This document shows, one piece after another, positions 63,485 through 64,000 of a stretch of DNA of 64,000 nt (position 1 is the stretch's first letter; every line of letters begins with the position of its first letter). Below the pieces are notes generated by a model, which saw only the letters and a program-made list of their open reading frames with translations, ran no database searches and was not told where the DNA came from. This DNA is from Hyphomicrobium sp. Lineage in GTDB: Bacteria; Pseudomonadota; Alphaproteobacteria; Rhizobiales; Hyphomicrobiaceae. Location: the NCBI GenBank assembly GCA_003987725.1, contig RXJH01000007.1, positions 220,817 to 284,816 on the forward strand, given 5' to 3'. A program made the position numbers and the translations under genes.

Positions 63485-63554
63485 AAAAGTTGAATCTGCA
63501 CGTGTTCGAGCCGTTTCAACAAACAACCCGATCAGCGATCTGTTGAGGACTTGT

Positions 63555-64000
63555 ATGGGCAAAAGCGATCGGCGCAGCGTAGCGGCTCAGGACGCGGAAG
63601 TTCGCGACTGGACGGATTCGATTTCATCAGTGATTGCGTACAATGGTACCGAGCGGGCTGATGACATCCTTGAAGAGGTTGTCGAACGCGCCAGGGTGAG
63701 CGGTGCTGCGATCCCGTTTGCGTCCAGCACGGCTTACCTCAACACCATCCCGATGAAGGATGAGCCGAAGTATTCAGGCAATCGCGAGCTTGAGCATCGC
63801 ATCGCGTCGGCGATCCGCTGGAACGCGGCGGCGATGGTGTTGCGCGCCAACAAAGAGTCGACCGAGCTCGGCGGCCACATCGCGAGCTACCAGTCGGCGG
63901 CGACGCTCTACGAAACCGGCTTCACGCATTTCTGGCACGCGCCGTCCGAAAGGCATGGCGGCGATCTCATTCTGGTCCAGGGGCATTCGTCGCCGGGCAT
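63555..64000 (+). CDS. aceE: Pyruvate dehydrogenase E1 component, homodimeric type, 5' part
   Basis: The frame from ATG 63555, with GAGG upstream, is open to the window edge and gives about 148 residues. It matches the start of AceE: RDWTDSISSVIAYNGTERAD, SSTAYLNTIP, LEHRIASAIRWNAAAMVLRA, LGGHIASYQSAATLYETGF, FWHA, and DLILVQGHSSPG with the histidine-containing thiamine-site segment. It decarboxylates pyruvate in the pyruvate dehydrogenase complex. It is unrelated in function to the alcohol island except as a downstream carbon sink. Confidence 0.92.
   Translation, partial: MGKSDRRSVAAQDAEVRDWTDSISSVIAYNGTERADDILEEVVERARVSGAAIPFASSTAYLNTIPMKDEPKYSGNRELEHRIASAIRWNAAAMVLRANKESTELGGHIASYQSAATLYETGFTHFWHAPSERHGGDLILVQGHSSPG

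Overview
The window looks like the chromosome of an alphaproteobacterium, probably Hyphomicrobiales (an inference from GC content, codon use and gene content, not from a marker gene). It has two large blocks separated by a regulatory/signalling patch. No rRNA, tRNA, CRISPR array or insertion sequence was recognised.

Block 1, about 3-36 kb, is a surface-polysaccharide locus. It holds an ABC exporter of the KpsMT type (3115-3804 and 5670-6455), two KpsE/BexC-like inner-membrane proteins (3823-5013, 6469-7662), a Wza/KpsD-like outer-membrane lipoprotein (31135-32307), at least five glycosyltransferase genes including a 1737-residue protein with three glycosyltransferase modules, an asparagine-synthase-like protein, an LbetaH acyltransferase, an OafA-type acyltransferase, methyltransferases and a Tat-exported oligogalacturonate-lyase-like propeller. 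Scattered in it are an alpha-oxoamine synthase (26465-27718), a short-chain reductase (7819-8613), a GNAT-like protein resembling bacterial ceramide synthase (8613-9749) and a CDP-alcohol phosphatidyltransferase (27832-28587). Together these suggest a sphingolipid/ceramide-like lipid made alongside the glycan. One glycosyltransferase gene (11285-13656) carries a frameshift at an A6 run. The left edge (0-3 kb) has a cut gene, a TPR protein, a decayed gene and a glutathione S-transferase.

Middle patch, 36-44 kb: a HTH-TPR protein faces a LuxR-type regulator, which is followed by an autotransporter. Then come an unusual soluble chemoreceptor that joins an MCP signalling domain to a solute-binding domain, and two tandem paralogous small genes of unknown function.

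Block 2, about 44.8-62.5 kb, is an inducible short-chain alkane/ketone oxidation island. One leftward operon of 13 genes encodes a secondary alcohol dehydrogenase, two small unknown proteins, a four-component soluble di-iron monooxygenase (mimABCD order: hydroxylase alpha, reductase, hydroxylase beta, coupling protein), an amidohydrolase, a DUF59 protein, a divergent GroEL, an aquaporin, a beta-propeller, a PedF-like cytochrome c and a quinoprotein-associated solute-binding protein. A sigma-54 activator of the AcoR/MimR type lies divergently, followed by a PQQ alcohol dehydrogenase with the Asp-Tyr-Asp signature of lanthanide enzymes. Both the operon and the PQQ enzyme have near-perfect -24/-12 promoters, each with an upstream inverted repeat of the form TGTT-N9-AACA, so the activator probably controls both. 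The likely pathway is propane (or a related substrate) to 2-propanol/acetone and onward, with electrons from periplasmic alcohol oxidation entering through the cytochrome.

The right edge holds a DUF1194 von Willebrand-type protein and the 5' part of aceE.
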